33,888 nucleotides of DNA. It comes from Flavobacteriales bacterium. Lineage in GTDB: Bacteria > Bacteroidota > Bacteroidia > Flavobacteriales_E > Vicingaceae. The notes beneath the pieces were generated by a model. The model did no database searches and was not told the DNA's origin. It was given only the letters and a program-made list of their open reading frames with translations. This document shows, piece after piece, positions 8,589 through 19,100 of the stretch. Numbering within the stretch: the stretch's first letter is position 1; each line of letters starts with the position of its first letter. The stretch lies in contig NVUQ01000092.1 of the NCBI GenBank assembly GCA_002401955.1, positions 1-33,888 of the forward strand, written 5' to 3'. The translations under genes and the position numbers were made by a program.

Positions 8589-10070
8589 ATGCCTGAATCA
8601 AATCCACTATACATCTACAATAGTTTAAGTAGAAAAAAAGAAGTTTTCGAAGCTCTAAACCCTCCTTTTGTTGGAATGTATGTTTGTGGACCAACTGTTT
8701 ATAGTGATGTTCACCTGGGTAATGTTAGATCCTTTTTAACATTTGATGTTGTTTACCGATATCTCACGTATTTAGGATACAATGTAAGGTATGTGAGAAA
8801 CATTACTGATGTCGGCCATTTATTAGATGACAGAGATGAAGGTGATGATAAAATTGAAAAGCGTGCTCGATTAGAGAAAATTGAGCCAATGGAAATTGTA
8901 CAAAAATATACGAACGGATTTCACAATACAGTTAATCAATTTAATTTGATTCCTCCAAGTATTGAACCAACAGCAACTGGGCATATTATTGAACAAATAG
9001 AAATGGTTCAACGAATCATTAAAAATGGTTATGCATACGAAGTAAATGGTTCTGTTTATTTTAATGTGAAAAAATATGACGAAGAGCATAATTACGGAGA
9101 ATTATCTGGCAGAAAACTTGATGAATTATTAAATCAAACCAGAGATGAACTTGAGGGTGGGCATGAAAAAAGATTTTTTGCTGATTTTGCTATCTGGAAA
9201 AAAGCTGCAAAAGACACCATTATGAAATGGGATTCTCCATGGGGAATTGGTGTTCCTGGTTGGCACCTAGAATGTTCTGTTATGAGCACTAAATATTTAG
9301 GTCAAGCATTTGACATACATGGTGGAGGTATGGATTTAAAATTCCCTCATCATGAATGTGAAATAGCTCAATCTATTGGTGCCGATGGAGTAAGCCCTGT
9401 AAAATATTGGATGCATGGGAATATGCTAACTGTTAACGGAACCAAAATGAGTAAGTCACTAGGTAATTCTTTTTTACCGGAAGAACTAATATCTGGTGAT
9501 CATCCTTTATTAGAGAAAGGCTATACACCTATGACTGTTCGTTTTTTCTTTTTACAGGCAAACTATAAAAGCACTGTAGATTTCTCTAACGAAGCGCTTC
9601 AAGCTGCTGAAAAGGGATTAAATCGATTAATGACCGCAATAGATACGCTAATGCAATTGACAACTTCAGAGCAATCAAATGTTGATGTAGATGCAATTAT
9701 AAAAGCATCTAAAGAAAGTATGAATGATGATTTTAATACCCCTACAACAATTGCTCATCTGTTTGATGGTGTAAAACTGATTAACTCTATAAACGATAAT
9801 AAAAACACAATAAACGATGCTGATCTAAAAATACTTCAAAACCATTACAACACTTTTGTTTTTGATATTTTAGGATTAACTAAAGAGAATTCTTCTAGCT
9901 CTAATGATGAATTATCAGACGAGCTAATGGGGCTTATAATTGACCTTAGAAATCAATCAAAAGAAAATAAAGATTGGAGTACAGCAGATTTAATACGTGA
10001 TGAATTAAAAAAACTGAATATCTCTATTAAAGACACAAAAGATTCTTCTACTTGGGATTATGAAAAATAA
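8589..10070 (+). CDS. cysS: Cysteinyl-tRNA synthetase
   Basis: A 493-residue class I synthetase that charges tRNA-Cys. The HIGH signature appears as HLGN in [16 protein letters not shown], and the KMSKS loop is intact as [10 protein letters not shown]. Zinc ligands expected for CysRS are present: the Cys before GPTVY, the Cys in HLECSVMS, and the His/Glu cluster [11 protein letters not shown]. An N-terminal Rossmann core is followed by a helical anticodon-binding region in the last third. Full length for the family. The last 11 bases overlap the start of the following lipoprotein gene, suggesting translational coupling. Confidence 0.97.
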   Translation: MPESNPLYIYNSLSRKKEVFEALNPPFVGMYVCGPTVYSDVHLGNVRSFLTFDVVYRYLTYLGYNVRYVRNITDVGHLLDDRDEGDDKIEKRARLEKIEPMEIVQKYTNGFHNTVNQFNLIPPSIEPTATGHIIEQIEMVQRIIKNGYAYEVNGSVYFNVKKYDEEHNYGELSGRKLDELLNQTRDELEGGHEKRFFADFAIWKKAAKDTIMKWDSPWGIGVPGWHLECSVMSTKYLGQAFDIHGGGMDLKFPHHECEIAQSIGADGVSPVKYWMHGNMLTVNGTKMSKSLGNSFLPEELISGDHPLLEKGYTPMTVRFFFLQANYKSTVDFSNEALQAAEKGLNRLMTAIDTLMQLTTSEQSNVDVDAIIKASKESMNDDFNTPTTIAHLFDGVKLINSINDNKNTINDADLKILQNHYNTFVFDILGLTKENSSSSNDELSDELMGLIIDLRNQSKENKDWSTADLIRDELKKLNISIKDTKDSSTWDYEK

Positions 10071-11055
10071 ACTATTCTACCTATTAATCGCAGGCCTAAT
10101 TATTAGCTGTGGAGATGACTCTAACACAAAAAAGAAAGGTATAACAGTAACTAAACCGACTACTCCCCAACCTAAAATTGAGCGACCTGATTTCAATCCA
10201 GATTCGGCCTATTTATACATAAATCAACAGGTAGATTTTGGACCACGATTTCCTAATAACGAAGCCCACGGGAAATGTGCTAAATTTCTTGAAAACAAAC
10301 TCTCTTCAATTGGTTTAAATACTACCACCCAAATAGGTGAAGCAACCACTTTCAACAATAAAAAAATAATCATTAAAAACATTATTGGAGAATACAACCC
10401 TGAAGCAACAAAAAGAATTTTACTTTTTGCACATTGGGATAGTCGTCCTTTTGCAGATCAAGACACAAAAAATATGACGCTACCTATTTTAGGAGCTAAT
10501 GATGGTGCTAGTGGCGTGGGAATTTTAATTGAAGTAGCCAGACAATTAACCATTACAAAACCTAACATTGGTGTAGACATCATCTTTTTTGATGCCGAAG
10601 ACTATGGTCAACCAGCAGGAATGAATAGTAACATTTCAGAAACCTATTGTTTAGGCTCCCAATATTGGGCTAAACACATGCATAAAAAAGGATATACTGC
10701 TGAGTATGGAATTTTACTTGACATGGTTGGCAACTCAAATGCCTATTTTACTCAAGAAGCCATTTCTATGAGGTATGCACCTCAAATCATGAAAAAAGTA
10801 TGGAACAATGGAAAACTACTAGGTTATAGTAATCACTACGTTAACCAACAAACAGCTTTTGTAGGAACTGATGACCATGAATATGTTAACACAATTGCAG
10901 GAATACCTAGTATAGATATTATACATTATGAGAGGGGTTCTGGCAGCTTTCATTCAACATGGCACACCCACAATGACAATATGGATGTAATTGACAAATC
11001 TACTCTTTCTGCTGTTGGCGAAGTTTTATTATACACAATTTATCAAGAAAAGTGA
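10060..11055 (+). CDS. M28-family glutaminyl-peptide cyclotransferase-like lipoprotein
   Basis: A 331-residue lipoprotein: the N-terminal signal ends in LIIS|C with lipid-carrying C17. The rest is a peptidase M28 fold like secreted glutaminyl cyclase, which converts N-terminal Gln to pyroglutamate. Metal and catalytic residues can be placed: H125 and D127 in AHWDSRP, D148 in GANDGASG, E180/D181 in FDAEDYG (general base and zinc ligand) and H301 in WHTHND. A single-zinc cyclase is likelier than a two-zinc aminopeptidase because of HWDSRP and the single [15 protein letters not shown] arrangement, but biochemistry would decide. The gene overlaps cysS by 11 bp. In Bacteroidota, many signal-peptidase-I-cleaved proteins begin with Gln, and several in this window do. 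Confidence 0.85.
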   Translation: MKNKLFYLLIAGLIISCGDDSNTKKKGITVTKPTTPQPKIERPDFNPDSAYLYINQQVDFGPRFPNNEAHGKCAKFLENKLSSIGLNTTTQIGEATTFNNKKIIIKNIIGEYNPEATKRILLFAHWDSRPFADQDTKNMTLPILGANDGASGVGILIEVARQLTITKPNIGVDIIFFDAEDYGQPAGMNSNISETYCLGSQYWAKHMHKKGYTAEYGILLDMVGNSNAYFTQEAISMRYAPQIMKKVWNNGKLLGYSNHYVNQQTAFVGTDDHEYVNTIAGIPSIDIIHYERGSGSFHSTWHTHNDNMDVIDKSTLSAVGEVLLYTIYQEK

Positions 11056-11075
11056 TTACTTCAAATATATTATAA

Positions 11076-11083
11076 TATATTTG
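11076..11083 (+). promoter_or_regulatory. -7 box (TATATTTG) for the lipoprotein pair
   Basis: An exact TAnnTTTG match 29 nt before the start codon at 11113. No clear TTTG -33 element. Confidence 0.5.
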
Positions 11084-11112
11084 TAGCCTAACTAACTTAA
11101 AATTTTAAAAAG

Positions 11113-11457
11113 ATGAAAAAGATATTTACATTATTAATGGTAGCAAGCATGTTTAGTTTAGTTGCTTGTGGACCATCAGAAGAAGAAGCTGCTGCTAATG
11201 AAGCTGCTGCTGAAGAAATGATGGGTGAAATGCTAGACGGACTTGAAGAGGCTGTTGAAGAAGTGGCTGAAGAGGCTGCTGCTGTTGAATTAGCTGAGCA
11301 CGTTTGTAGCGACAATTGTACTGAAGAAGCTTGTCATTTTGCTTGTGGAGAGAAAGGCCACGAATGTTCTGATGCTTGTAAGGCAGATGCTGAAGAAGGA
11401 CATGACCATGCAGAAGAAGGACATGATCATGCAGAAGGTGAAGAACACGCGCACTAA
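11113..11457 (+). CDS. Acidic lipoprotein with Cys/His-rich tail
   Basis: A 114-residue predicted lipoprotein with lipobox LVAC and lipid-carrying C19. After GPSEEEAAAN comes a very acidic Ala/Glu segment, probably helical, to about residue 60. The tail then changes character: six cysteines in the spacing C-x3-C-x4-C-x3-C-x6-C-x3-C, among them HVCSDNC and GHECSDAC, followed by GHDHAEE repeats ending in HAH. This looks like a metal-binding tail on a periplasmic or surface-anchored protein; that is inference, and no named family is recognised. Its 5' part is nearly identical in DNA to the next gene, so the two arose by recent duplication or are kept alike by gene conversion. Confidence 0.8.
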   Translation: MKKIFTLLMVASMFSLVACGPSEEEAAANEAAAEEMMGEMLDGLEEAVEEVAEEAAAVELAEHVCSDNCTEEACHFACGEKGHECSDACKADAEEGHDHAEEGHDHAEGEEHAH

Positions 11458-11503
11458 AAAATAATCAATAATAAATAATCAATAACCTATAACACTTAAC
11501 AAA

Positions 11504-11776
11504 ATGAAAAAATTTTTATCTATGTTAATGGTTGCAAGTATCTTTAGTTTAGTTGCTTGTGGACCATCAGAAGAAGAAGCTGCTGCTAATCAAGCTGCTG
11601 CTGAAGAAGCAGTAAATGAAATGTTTGAAGGATTAGAAGAAGAAATGGAAGCTACTGAAGAAGTTGCTGAAGAAGCTGCTACTGAAGGAGAAGAAGCTAC
11701 TGAAGAAGCTACTACTGAAGGAGAAGAAGCTGCTGAAGAAGCAGAAGAAGTTCCTGCTGAAGAAGCTGCTCACTAA
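11504..11776 (+). CDS. Acidic Ala/Glu-repeat lipoprotein, paralogue of the preceding gene
   Basis: A 90-residue predicted lipoprotein with the same lipobox (LVAC, C19) and the same first stretch after it (GPSEEEAAAN) as its neighbour. The rest is almost entirely Glu, Ala and Thr, built from imperfect repeats such as TEGEEATEEA; the DNA unit ACTGAAGGAGAAGAAGCT occurs at 11681 and again at 11714. It lacks the Cys/His tail but still ends in His. It lies 46 bp downstream of the paralogue, with no terminator between, so the two are probably cotranscribed. No known domain. The long antisense and out-of-frame ORFs here are artefacts of the GAA/GCT repeats. Confidence 0.78.
   Translation: MKKFLSMLMVASIFSLVACGPSEEEAAANQAAAEEAVNEMFEGLEEEMEATEEVAEEAATEGEEATEEATTEGEEAAEEAEEVPAEEAAH
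11543..11608 (+). repeat. Direct repeat of 11152-11217
   Basis: 66 bp identical to 11152-11217 except for one base (G at 11200, C at 11591). The repeat covers the codons for the end of the signal peptide, the lipobox and the first mature residues of both lipoproteins. Confidence 0.9.
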
Positions 11777-11794
11777 TCTTGACTTTCAAGAAAT

Positions 11795-11828
11795 AAAAAA
11801 AAGGTTCAACTTAGTTGAACCTTTTTTT
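11795..11828. terminator. Bidirectional terminator between the lipoproteins and folC
   Basis: Stem GGTTCAAC (11803-11810) and GTTGAACC (11814-11821) around loop TTA, flanked by eight A on one side and seven T on the other. It serves the convergent lipoprotein genes and folC. Confidence 0.9.
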
Positions 11829-11842
11829 ATGCTTTCTACTTT

Positions 11843-13060
11843 CTACACGACCTCTGCAACAACAAAAGTACTACCTCCTACAAATATTAAATCATCCGAA
11901 TTAGCAACTTCTTTGGCAGCGAATAACGCATCCTTAACAGAAACATACTTATTCCCTTTTAACCCTTTTTCTTCAGCCAACATCAACAATTCATCAACAT
12001 CTAAAGCTCTTGGTATATTTGCTTTACAGTAATAATATCTAGCATTTTTAGGAAGTAAATCAAGCACTTTTCCAATAGACTTATCATTAACAACCCCAAA
12101 AACAATATGGAGTTTATTATAGGTCATTGTTTTGAATTGAGCAACTATCTCTCTAACAGCTTCCTCATTATGGCCTGTATCGCATATAATTGTTGGTAAA
12201 TCCCCTAATGTTTGCCACCTACCCAACAATCCTGTATTCTCAACAACACACATTAGTCCTTTCGTAATACATTGTTCTGAAATATTCCAACCAATTTCTT
12301 TTAGGGTTTGAATAGTCTGAACACAAGCCTTTACATTTTTGTACTGGTAGTTTCCTTTCAAATCAGTTTGATAATTCAAATCTGAATTAAGATCTGTAAA
12401 ATAAATTGGAGCATTCATTTCTAATGCTTTCTGCTTAAAAACTGTTGTTGTTTCTTTTTGAGTTTCGCCAATAATCACAGGGACTTTATTCTTAATAATC
12501 CCTGCTTTTTCTTTCGCTATCAATGCTAAAGTATCTCCTAAAAACTGTGTATGATCCAGTCCTATATTTGTAATTACAGCTAATTCTGGTGTAATTACAT
12601 TTGTTGAATCTAACCTCCCTCCTAAACCAGTTTCAACAATTGCAACATCAACTTTTTGTTCTGAAAAATAATCAAAAGCCAATCCAACAGTCCATTCAAA
12701 AAAAGAGAGGTTTATTGCTTCAAATCGTTCTTTATATTTCTTCACAAAATCAATTACATCATTTTCTGAAATCATTTCCCCATCAATTCTTATTCGTTCT
12801 CTAAAATCTTTTAAGTGTGGAGATGTATATAATCCAACTTTATAACCAGCTTCTTGCAACACAGAGGCTAACATGTGTGATGTTGAACCTTTTCCGTTTG
12901 TGCCAGCAACATGAACAGATTTAAACTTGTTTTCAGGATTACCCAATAACTCCATTAACAAATGGGTGTTAGACAAATCTACTTTATAGGCAGCACTACC
13001 TACCCTTTGGTACATTGGTAATTGGGTAAATAAATAAGCTAATGTTTGTTGGTAGTTCAT
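11843..13060 (-). CDS. folC: Folylpolyglutamate synthase / dihydrofolate synthase
   Basis: A 405-residue Mur-ligase-family enzyme that adds glutamate to dihydropteroate and folates in the cytoplasm. The ATP-binding loop GTNGKGS is at residues 53-59, followed by the family signature GLYTSPHL. The magnesium/carbamate region ETGLGGRLDSTNV and NIGLDHTQFLG are present, and the C-terminal domain begins near CDTGHNEEA. Full length. It is the last gene of a minus-strand run exbB-exbD-tonB-folC, 39 bp after tonB, with a repeat remnant in that gap. The bidirectional terminator at 11795-11828 ends the transcript. A pure dihydrofolate synthase cannot be separated from the bifunctional enzyme by sequence alone. 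Confidence 0.93.
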   Translation of the reverse strand: MNYQQTLAYLFTQLPMYQRVGSAAYKVDLSNTHLLMELLGNPENKFKSVHVAGTNGKGSTSHMLASVLQEAGYKVGLYTSPHLKDFRERIRIDGEMISENDVIDFVKKYKERFEAINLSFFEWTVGLAFDYFSEQKVDVAIVETGLGGRLDSTNVITPELAVITNIGLDHTQFLGDTLALIAKEKAGIIKNKVPVIIGETQKETTTVFKQKALEMNAPIYFTDLNSDLNYQTDLKGNYQYKNVKACVQTIQTLKEIGWNISEQCITKGLMCVVENTGLLGRWQTLGDLPTIICDTGHNEEAVREIVAQFKTMTYNKLHIVFGVVNDKSIGKVLDLLPKNARYYYCKANIPRALDVDELLMLAEEKGLKGNKYVSVKDALFAAKEVANSDDLIFVGGSTFVVAEVV

Positions 13061-13072
13061 TTGATTTTTTTA

Positions 13073-13092
13073 CACTTCGACTTCGCTCAGTG
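13073..13092. repeat. Short palindromic intergenic repeat
   Basis: The stretch CACTTCGACTTCGCTCAGTG sits exactly in the tonB-folC gap. Its ends are inverted (CACT and AGTG). The same motif, read as GAGCGAAGTCGAAGTG, is a recurrent intergenic repeat core in flavobacterial genomes as far as I recall. Confidence 0.5.
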
Positions 13093-13099
13093 GGCAAAA

Positions 13100-13864
13100 T
13101 CAATTGAGAATAAAAACAAAGGTCATTGTTCCTTTTTGTTCAAAAGGAGCATTATCATCTCTTTTAAATATCGCTTTTAAAGCTGCTTCTTTTGCTTTTT
13201 TCTGCAAAACTGGATTAGTAGTAGTTGAACCTCTTGCTCCAGTTTTTGCTTTTATAACTTTACCGTCTCTGCTTACCCATATCTCAACAACAACTTTTCC
13301 ATCCTCTTGAGTAGGGTTGTCTGGTGTTTTAAAACTTACTTTCCCTCTGCCACCTAAATCAAACTTTATACCTCTGCTACCACCAGAAGGACTACTTCCA
13401 TGAGTACTAGGGTCACCTTTTAAATCACCCTCATCACCAGGCCCCTCAGACCCTCCCTCACTCTTTGAATTTTCAGCATTCTTTAATGCGTTTTCTACAC
13501 TTGATAGACTCTCACTAACAACAGGTTTCACTTCTGTTGGTGTAACTACCTCTTTTACTGATTCTGTTGGGGATGAATTTACAACTGGTGCTTCAGCATT
13601 GTTTTGAGTTAATACATTTTCTGCTGCAGCACTACTTTCAGTTGGTGTTATATTTTCTGCAGCTGAAGTTTTGGGTTCGGTTGGCTGCTCATCTCCAGAG
13701 CCAGTTTCACTCGTGCCAAAGTTAATCATCATAGTACCCTCATTTACAGGAGGAGGGTCTTGATAAGGCATTCCGGCAGAAACAAATAAAAGCAATAGTA
13801 ATAAGTGAACTACGATAGTCCCTATTACTCCTGATCTGCTATTTTTTTCTTTTATAATTTCCAT
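13100..13864 (-). CDS. Energy transducer TonB-like protein
   Basis: A 254-residue inner-membrane protein. One N-terminal transmembrane helix (about 15-31, containing the membrane His of VVHLLLLLLF) is followed by a long periplasmic linker rich in Ser, Glu, Pro and Thr, then a Gly/Ser patch. The C-terminal TonB-type domain (about 175-254) contains VVVEIWVSRDGKVIKAKTG and ends GTMTFVFILN. It would carry proton-motive-force energy from ExbB/ExbD to TonB-dependent outer-membrane receptors. The linker is not as Pro-Lys rich as in enterobacterial TonB. The gene follows exbD by 38 bp. A TolA-like role is possible, but the context favours TonB. Confidence 0.85.
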   Translation of the reverse strand: MEIIKEKNSRSGVIGTIVVHLLLLLLFVSAGMPYQDPPPVNEGTMMINFGTSETGSGDEQPTEPKTSAAENITPTESSAAAENVLTQNNAEAPVVNSSPTESVKEVVTPTEVKPVVSESLSSVENALKNAENSKSEGGSEGPGDEGDLKGDPSTHGSSPSGGSRGIKFDLGGRGKVSFKTPDNPTQEDGKVVVEIWVSRDGKVIKAKTGARGSTTTNPVLQKKAKEAALKAIFKRDDNAPFEQKGTMTFVFILN

Positions 13865-13902
13865 TTATCACTTAGATGTTCTTTATGATATTATTCCATA
13901 AA

Positions 13903-14295
13903 TTATTTTGAAGAGGTCGCTAAAACTAACTTCAACTTGTTTCTATTGGCAATATCCATAATCACTACTACATTTTCTATGGGCACAGATTTATCTGCTT
14001 TTAAAATAATACCAGGATTTTCTTCTCCTTCAACTAAAGCTAAAAGTTGAGATTCAATTTCTTGCTCATTTACTTCATTTTCGTTTACATGATATTTTAA
14101 ATCGGCTGTTATACTAACACTTACCGTTTGTGGTCTTGGAGCTACATGGCTTGCTTTTGGCAATTCAACATCCAACGAGTTTGGACTTATCAATGTGGAA
14201 GCAATAATAAAAAATATCAATAGTAAAAACACAATGTCGGTCATACTCGACATGTTAAAATTAGTGCTTACTCTATTTTTCGATCTAATTGCCAT
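13903..14295 (-). CDS. ExbD/TolR-family biopolymer transporter
   Basis: A 130-residue protein with one transmembrane helix near residues 15-36 (NMSSMTDIVFLLLIFFIIAS). The membrane Asp in MTDIVFLLLIFF corresponds to the proton-carrying aspartate of ExbD/TolR. A small periplasmic domain follows. Its ATG shares a base with the exbB stop codon (TAATG), so the two are translationally coupled. It works with ExbB and the TonB-like protein in the inner membrane. Confidence 0.92.
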   Translation of the reverse strand: MAIRSKNRVSTNFNMSSMTDIVFLLLIFFIIASTLISPNSLDVELPKASHVAPRPQTVSVSITADLKYHVNENEVNEQEIESQLLALVEGEENPGIILKADKSVPIENVVVIMDIANRNKLKLVLATSSK

Positions 14296-15011
14296 TATAC
14301 TGCTGGTTCGTGTAAAATATCTAAAAACTCTACTGATCTTGCTTCCATAATAAAAACAATTTTCTCTACTCTTGCTACTAACATGTTGTACCCAACATAC
14401 GCAATAATACCAACAATTAAACCTGCTACAGTTGTTACCATTGCAGTAAAAATCCCATCAGACAATGTTTGTAAATCTACACCTCCGCCACCAGCAGCCA
14501 TTTTATGAAACACCAATATCATTCCTATTACCGTTCCTAAGAAACCAATCATAGGGGCTGCTCCAGAAATAGTAGCTAGAGTAGATAGGTTTTTTTCTAA
14601 TTTATTTAATTCCAATTTCCCTGTAGTTTCAACAGCTACACCGATATCATTTAAGGGTTTTCCTATTCTAGTAATTCCTTTCTCAATCATCTTAGCAATT
14701 GGCGATGTATTTGAGCGACATAAAGCCTTAGCAGCATCTATTTTACCATCTAAAATATTATCTTTTATCTGATTCATAAAGCTTAAATCTTCCTTACCTG
14801 CCTTTTTTATCACTAAATATCGTTCAATAATAATGTATACCGCCAAAATTGAAAGGATCAATAAAGTAATCATTATAATTGCTCCACCAGTACCTCCTGA
14901 ACTAACTAATTGCCATACAGTAAGTGTTTTTTCTTCTGGAACAACAACCTCTGCAGCCTTTACCACAGCCGTGTTTCCAACTGTCATTTGTAATAAAAAA
15001 TTCTTCAACAT
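14295..15011 (-). CDS. MotA/TolQ/ExbB proton-channel family protein
   Basis: A 238-residue inner-membrane protein with three membrane segments: one near residues 40-65 (IIMITLLILSILAVYIIIE) and two in the C-terminal half (PMIGFLGTVIGMILVF and a segment with TTVAGLIVGIIAYVGYNML). The conserved PMIGFLGTVIGM and the AMVTTVAGL motifs are typical of ExbB/TolQ. It forms the pentameric proton channel with ExbD. It starts the exbB-exbD-tonB-folC run, after a 128-bp gap containing no other gene, so a promoter is likely there although I see no perfect -7 box. Confidence 0.92.
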   Translation of the reverse strand: MLKNFLLQMTVGNTAVVKAAEVVVPEEKTLTVWQLVSSGGTGGAIIMITLLILSILAVYIIIERYLVIKKAGKEDLSFMNQIKDNILDGKIDAAKALCRSNTSPIAKMIEKGITRIGKPLNDIGVAVETTGKLELNKLEKNLSTLATISGAAPMIGFLGTVIGMILVFHKMAAGGGGVDLQTLSDGIFTAMVTTVAGLIVGIIAYVGYNMLVARVEKIVFIMEARSVEFLDILHEPAV

Positions 15012-15139
15012 TTTTTTAAGTTTATATCTATACCAAGCTAAAATACGATTATGGCTTATTGCGAATAAAAAATAGCCTTGAAATTGTAAACAGCTAAATG
15101 TTAGCTTTTATTGTGTTCTGCAAGGGATAAAAGAATTTA

Positions 15140-16165
15140 TTATTTCTTCTTTTTTAGATCAAATCGTTTAGCAACAAAGAGTTTTAACATCCCTGCACCT
15201 GGGCTAAACTCAAAGTTATCTATCACAATAGTCCCTTGGGTTCCGTAAAGTGTTAGGCCTAATAAAAACCAACGATGCTCATATCCCATAGCAAATCTAT
15301 ATGTTACTCTTGCTGCAATTCCAGATTTTGTAGCTTTAGCCACTCCATTAAGGCTTGTCTTTAAATCTTTAACTCCTATACCTGGCACAAAGGAAAAATT
15401 CATAAAAATCTTCTTTTTAACCACTAACGAATAGGTATAACCAATAGCTAATCCGTAAGATGTTGAAGAGAAAAAATCTATTGCAAAAGTATCTTGAACT
15501 TCTAATGGCAAAACCTTAGGTATAAACTGATTATCAGTATAAGCTGCATCCATATTAAAAAAAGGACCAATCAATAAACTTCCCGCACTTTTATTTTGAA
15601 TTTCATTTCTAACATAAGCTGCTCGATATGAAAACTTTTTATAATTTAAGATATAGTAAGCAGAAGCTCCTAATGAATAATTTTCCATATCTGGTAATTG
15701 AGGCAAAATAGCAGTACTATCCCAATTAGTAAAATCACCTGGATTCTTAACATGAAAACCTTTATATTTTTGATACAAGGCATCTACAACAACCCTTTTA
15801 CTATACATACTTAATTGCACATCAAACCTTGTGGATTTACCCTTGATAGAATCCGATTGAGCCCCTGAAGGCAAACCTAGTGAGACTCCCAAACCGAACC
15901 ATTTGTAATTAAACGCCAAACCTAAATCCAAGCTTCCAGCAGGGGAAAGTTCAAGCTTTTTGTTTGTATTCGTATTGGTAATATCTAGCTTTGTGTACTT
16001 AAAACTATTCGTAAATTTTACCAATAATTTATCTGTTAAGTCGGTATAATAAATATTTTCTTTAGTTGTAGAATCTTTTTTACTTATTATATTAAATTCA
16101 GCATCTACTTGTGAAAATAAAGGAGAAAATATTAGAATTAAAAGAGTTGTAAATAGTGGCTTCAT
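15140..16165 (-). CDS. DUF4421 family outer-membrane beta-barrel protein
   Basis: A 341-residue protein with a signal peptide ending PLFS|Q (predicted mature N-terminus Gln). The mature part is a string of amphipathic beta strands, including FNYKWFGLGVSLGLP, FDVQLSMYSKRVVVDALYQKYKGF and KKFSYRAAYVRNE, which match my memory of DUF4421 proteins. The protein is predicted to be an outer-membrane barrel. The start lies 13 nt after the porU2 stop, so they are likely in one transcript. No function is established for the family. It is distinct from PorP/SprF and PorQ. Conservation of this pairing with porU2 would be informative. Confidence 0.83.
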   Translation of the reverse strand: MKPLFTTLLILIFSPLFSQVDAEFNIISKKDSTTKENIYYTDLTDKLLVKFTNSFKYTKLDITNTNTNKKLELSPAGSLDLGLAFNYKWFGLGVSLGLPSGAQSDSIKGKSTRFDVQLSMYSKRVVVDALYQKYKGFHVKNPGDFTNWDSTAILPQLPDMENYSLGASAYYILNYKKFSYRAAYVRNEIQNKSAGSLLIGPFFNMDAAYTDNQFIPKVLPLEVQDTFAIDFFSSTSYGLAIGYTYSLVVKKKIFMNFSFVPGIGVKDLKTSLNGVAKATKSGIAARVTYRFAMGYEHRWFLLGLTLYGTQGTIVIDNFEFSPGAGMLKLFVAKRFDLKKKK

Positions 16166-16178
16166 TCAGAATTTAAAA

Positions 16179-19100
16179 TTATCGAAACAAATACATTTTG
16201 CCAAAGCCTTTCTTAAAATAACCGTCTGCAGAGGTATCTCTATGCTCTATGTCTTCTGAATTAATTTTAGTTACTACGTGATACAAATACAATCCGTTTG
16301 CCAATCTATCACCATAAGTATCTGTTCCATCCCATGCAAAATCGGAGATATTTCTTCCAATATTAATTGCTCCTAATTCATCTCTATGTATTTCTCTAAC
16401 AACTTTACCTGTTATGGTCATAATTTGAATTTTAAACACTTCAGGAATTTCACTTCCTGTTAATGTAAATACGAATCGAGTTGAAGTTGTGAATGGGTTT
16501 GGGTAGTTAAAAATATTAGTAATTGTTGATCTATTGACTACTTCAAAACTGATAATGTAATCAAAATTTCCAGAATTATTTTGAGTTCTATCACTTGCTT
16601 GAACTCTCAACTTATATTTTCCATCTTCAGGAAAATCACCTTGTAATATAATTTTTGAATTATTTTTAGGCAACGATGCTGCCACAAACTGCATTCTTTC
16701 TACTACTCCAGAGTAAAAATAAATCCTTTCTTCTGCACCATTAGGTGTGCTTATGTAAACAGCATAAGCAGAGGTGTCATCCAATAATAAATATTGATTT
16801 TCATCTGTTAACTCTATTACTATATTTGCTTTAGGCGAAACAATATCTCCATCCAAAATATGAATACCATCAAAAGTAACATCTAAAATAGGGTTTATCT
16901 TATCTGCATTTACGTAAAACGGTATTTGAGCTACATTATTAAAATGATATTGTTCTAGTTGGTCATTATTAGGATTAACATCTACCAATAAGCTGTTTAG
17001 CCCAGCAATCCCAACCGTAGAGAAAGTGATTGTTGCCATAATAACACTATCTGAGAGTAACGGTTTTTGCCTATCATAAGGTAAAAATTGGATGTTATTA
17101 TATTTATCCATTACTGCAAATGAAATCAATAAACTATCCATATTATAAGGACTAATATTTTTAACCGCTATAGAAACTGTAATATCAATTCCTTCATCTA
17201 CGGTATCATTCTGAATAGAAAAATAGATACTAGGATCTAACGCTGCTTCAGGAACTCCTTCGTAAGTTATTTGCCACCTATCTAATTGAGGTGCAGTTAG
17301 CAATGAGTCATCTGTTAAATGAGCATGTAATTTTAAATATGGATATAACGAAGCATCAACCTGGGTTGTAATTCGAATATCACCAGAATCTGTAGGCAAA
17401 TTATTAATTAATACCGTTTCAATTCCACTTGCGTTAACACCAATAACATTTAATACAGTACTATCTTTGGTAGTGGGCGATTCTAAAGATGACATTCTCC
17501 ATGAGAGAGAATCCCATCTTACTGCTGGTCCCATAATTTCAGAAAAAATATTACCATAATTTGCACTTGTCACTAAAGTCTTAGTTAATAATAACCCTTT
17601 ATGTGTAATAGAATCTCCAATTACCTCAATAGTTGAAGCTGGATTTCCTTTTTGATGGTAAAGTATAAATGGGTATAAATTAGGAATTGTCTCCATTTGA
17701 GGAGCTCCCATTACAGTATTAAAATAATTTCTTAAACTTGGCTGAATAGAATCTGTAAAATTACTAAGGTTTACAATATATACCGACCACATTAATATGT
17801 GATTTCCACTAGGGACTGTATCTTTTATAAATGTTTCTAATGCCGCCATTTGAGTCAGATTATGCCTGAAAACAAAACAATTTCTAGTAGAACCATTGTT
17901 CCATCCAAGTACGTTGTCTTGCCCATGGTTTCTTTCATCAGCAGACCAAGGCTCTAAGGTTACAGAATCGAGAACTGCAACATGAATAGCACACGGGGTT
18001 CCAAATGCATTTTTCCCTTTTCTAACACCCGCTATATAATATGCCACCTGGTTTAATTCACCCCAATCCGCCTTACCATGATTAGTCGCTTTTAATTCTT
18101 TAAGATCGTTAACAAAACTAAAATGTCTTGTTGGTCTATTGTGTTTGGTAAATTCGTAACCATCATTTTCAAATTGAAAGAAATGAGCTTGTTCCCAACC
18201 TTCTTTTCCTTGAATTCTTTGAAAAGACCTACCTCTCCAATTATATCCTGTAGCATCAACAGAATCTTTACTAACACGCCAAAAGTAAACCACGCTATCT
18301 TCTGACAAATACATTGTTGGAGTCCACGAGACAACACCTCCAACTGAATTAATTGTAGTAGATTGTTTAATAGGACTATTAAAATAATCAGTTGTATCAA
18401 TTTCAAAAATATAATCTTTAGCAGGTTCAAATGGAAAAGCAGTAGATGCTTTTAGAGTAGTAAGTTCTAGAAAAGTATCAGGAACTATCATAAATTCATA
18501 AGGGTAAACAGGAATAATTTCTCCGGAAAGTATATTTAATGAAGTTGTAACAACATTGTTATTTTCAAAACTTTCTGTTACTGCATTTGCAGCATCTATC
18601 GTAATGGTAAACTCATTTAATCCTAATCCTCTAACAATGTCAACTGGCATTGTAAAAGAAATGGTTTGTTGATAATTGTTACATGGAAATACGCTTGTAT
18701 AAATTGTGTCAGTAAAAGAGGTTCCAGGAAAGTTCCTTATCACTTCTAGCACAACAATATCATTAACTGCTCTTCCTAAGTTAGTAACCAACACATTAAT
18801 ATCAAATGAATCTATATCTGAAGTAACGACTGATGGATTAAAGGTAACAGTAGGTGCTTCTATCATATAATCCGGTTTATCAAACGAATTAATTACTAAA
18901 GAGGGATCTCCGTGTAAAGTCATCCCCGCAGCTGTTCTTTGGTTTACACCAATTTGTTGCATATTTGTATTTTTAATGTGCCCACCTACACTCCCTCCAT
19001 AGTTACTATAAGCCAGGTTATTATGAAATTCTCTTGCGAAAACATTTAAATCACTAATTGTTTCTGTACCTACTGATGATAGATAACCTATTACACCCTT

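Noticed and set aside
11664-12032. 122-codon ORF spanning the end of the second lipoprotein and folC
   Set aside because: Its Leu/Lys repeat start is the GAA/GCT repeat read in another frame, it runs through a terminator, and then it is antisense to folC.
18092-18430. 112-codon minus-strand ORF within porU2
   Set aside because: It is a second frame of the porU2 coding region, rich in Leu and Ile from shifted codons, with no recognisable domain.
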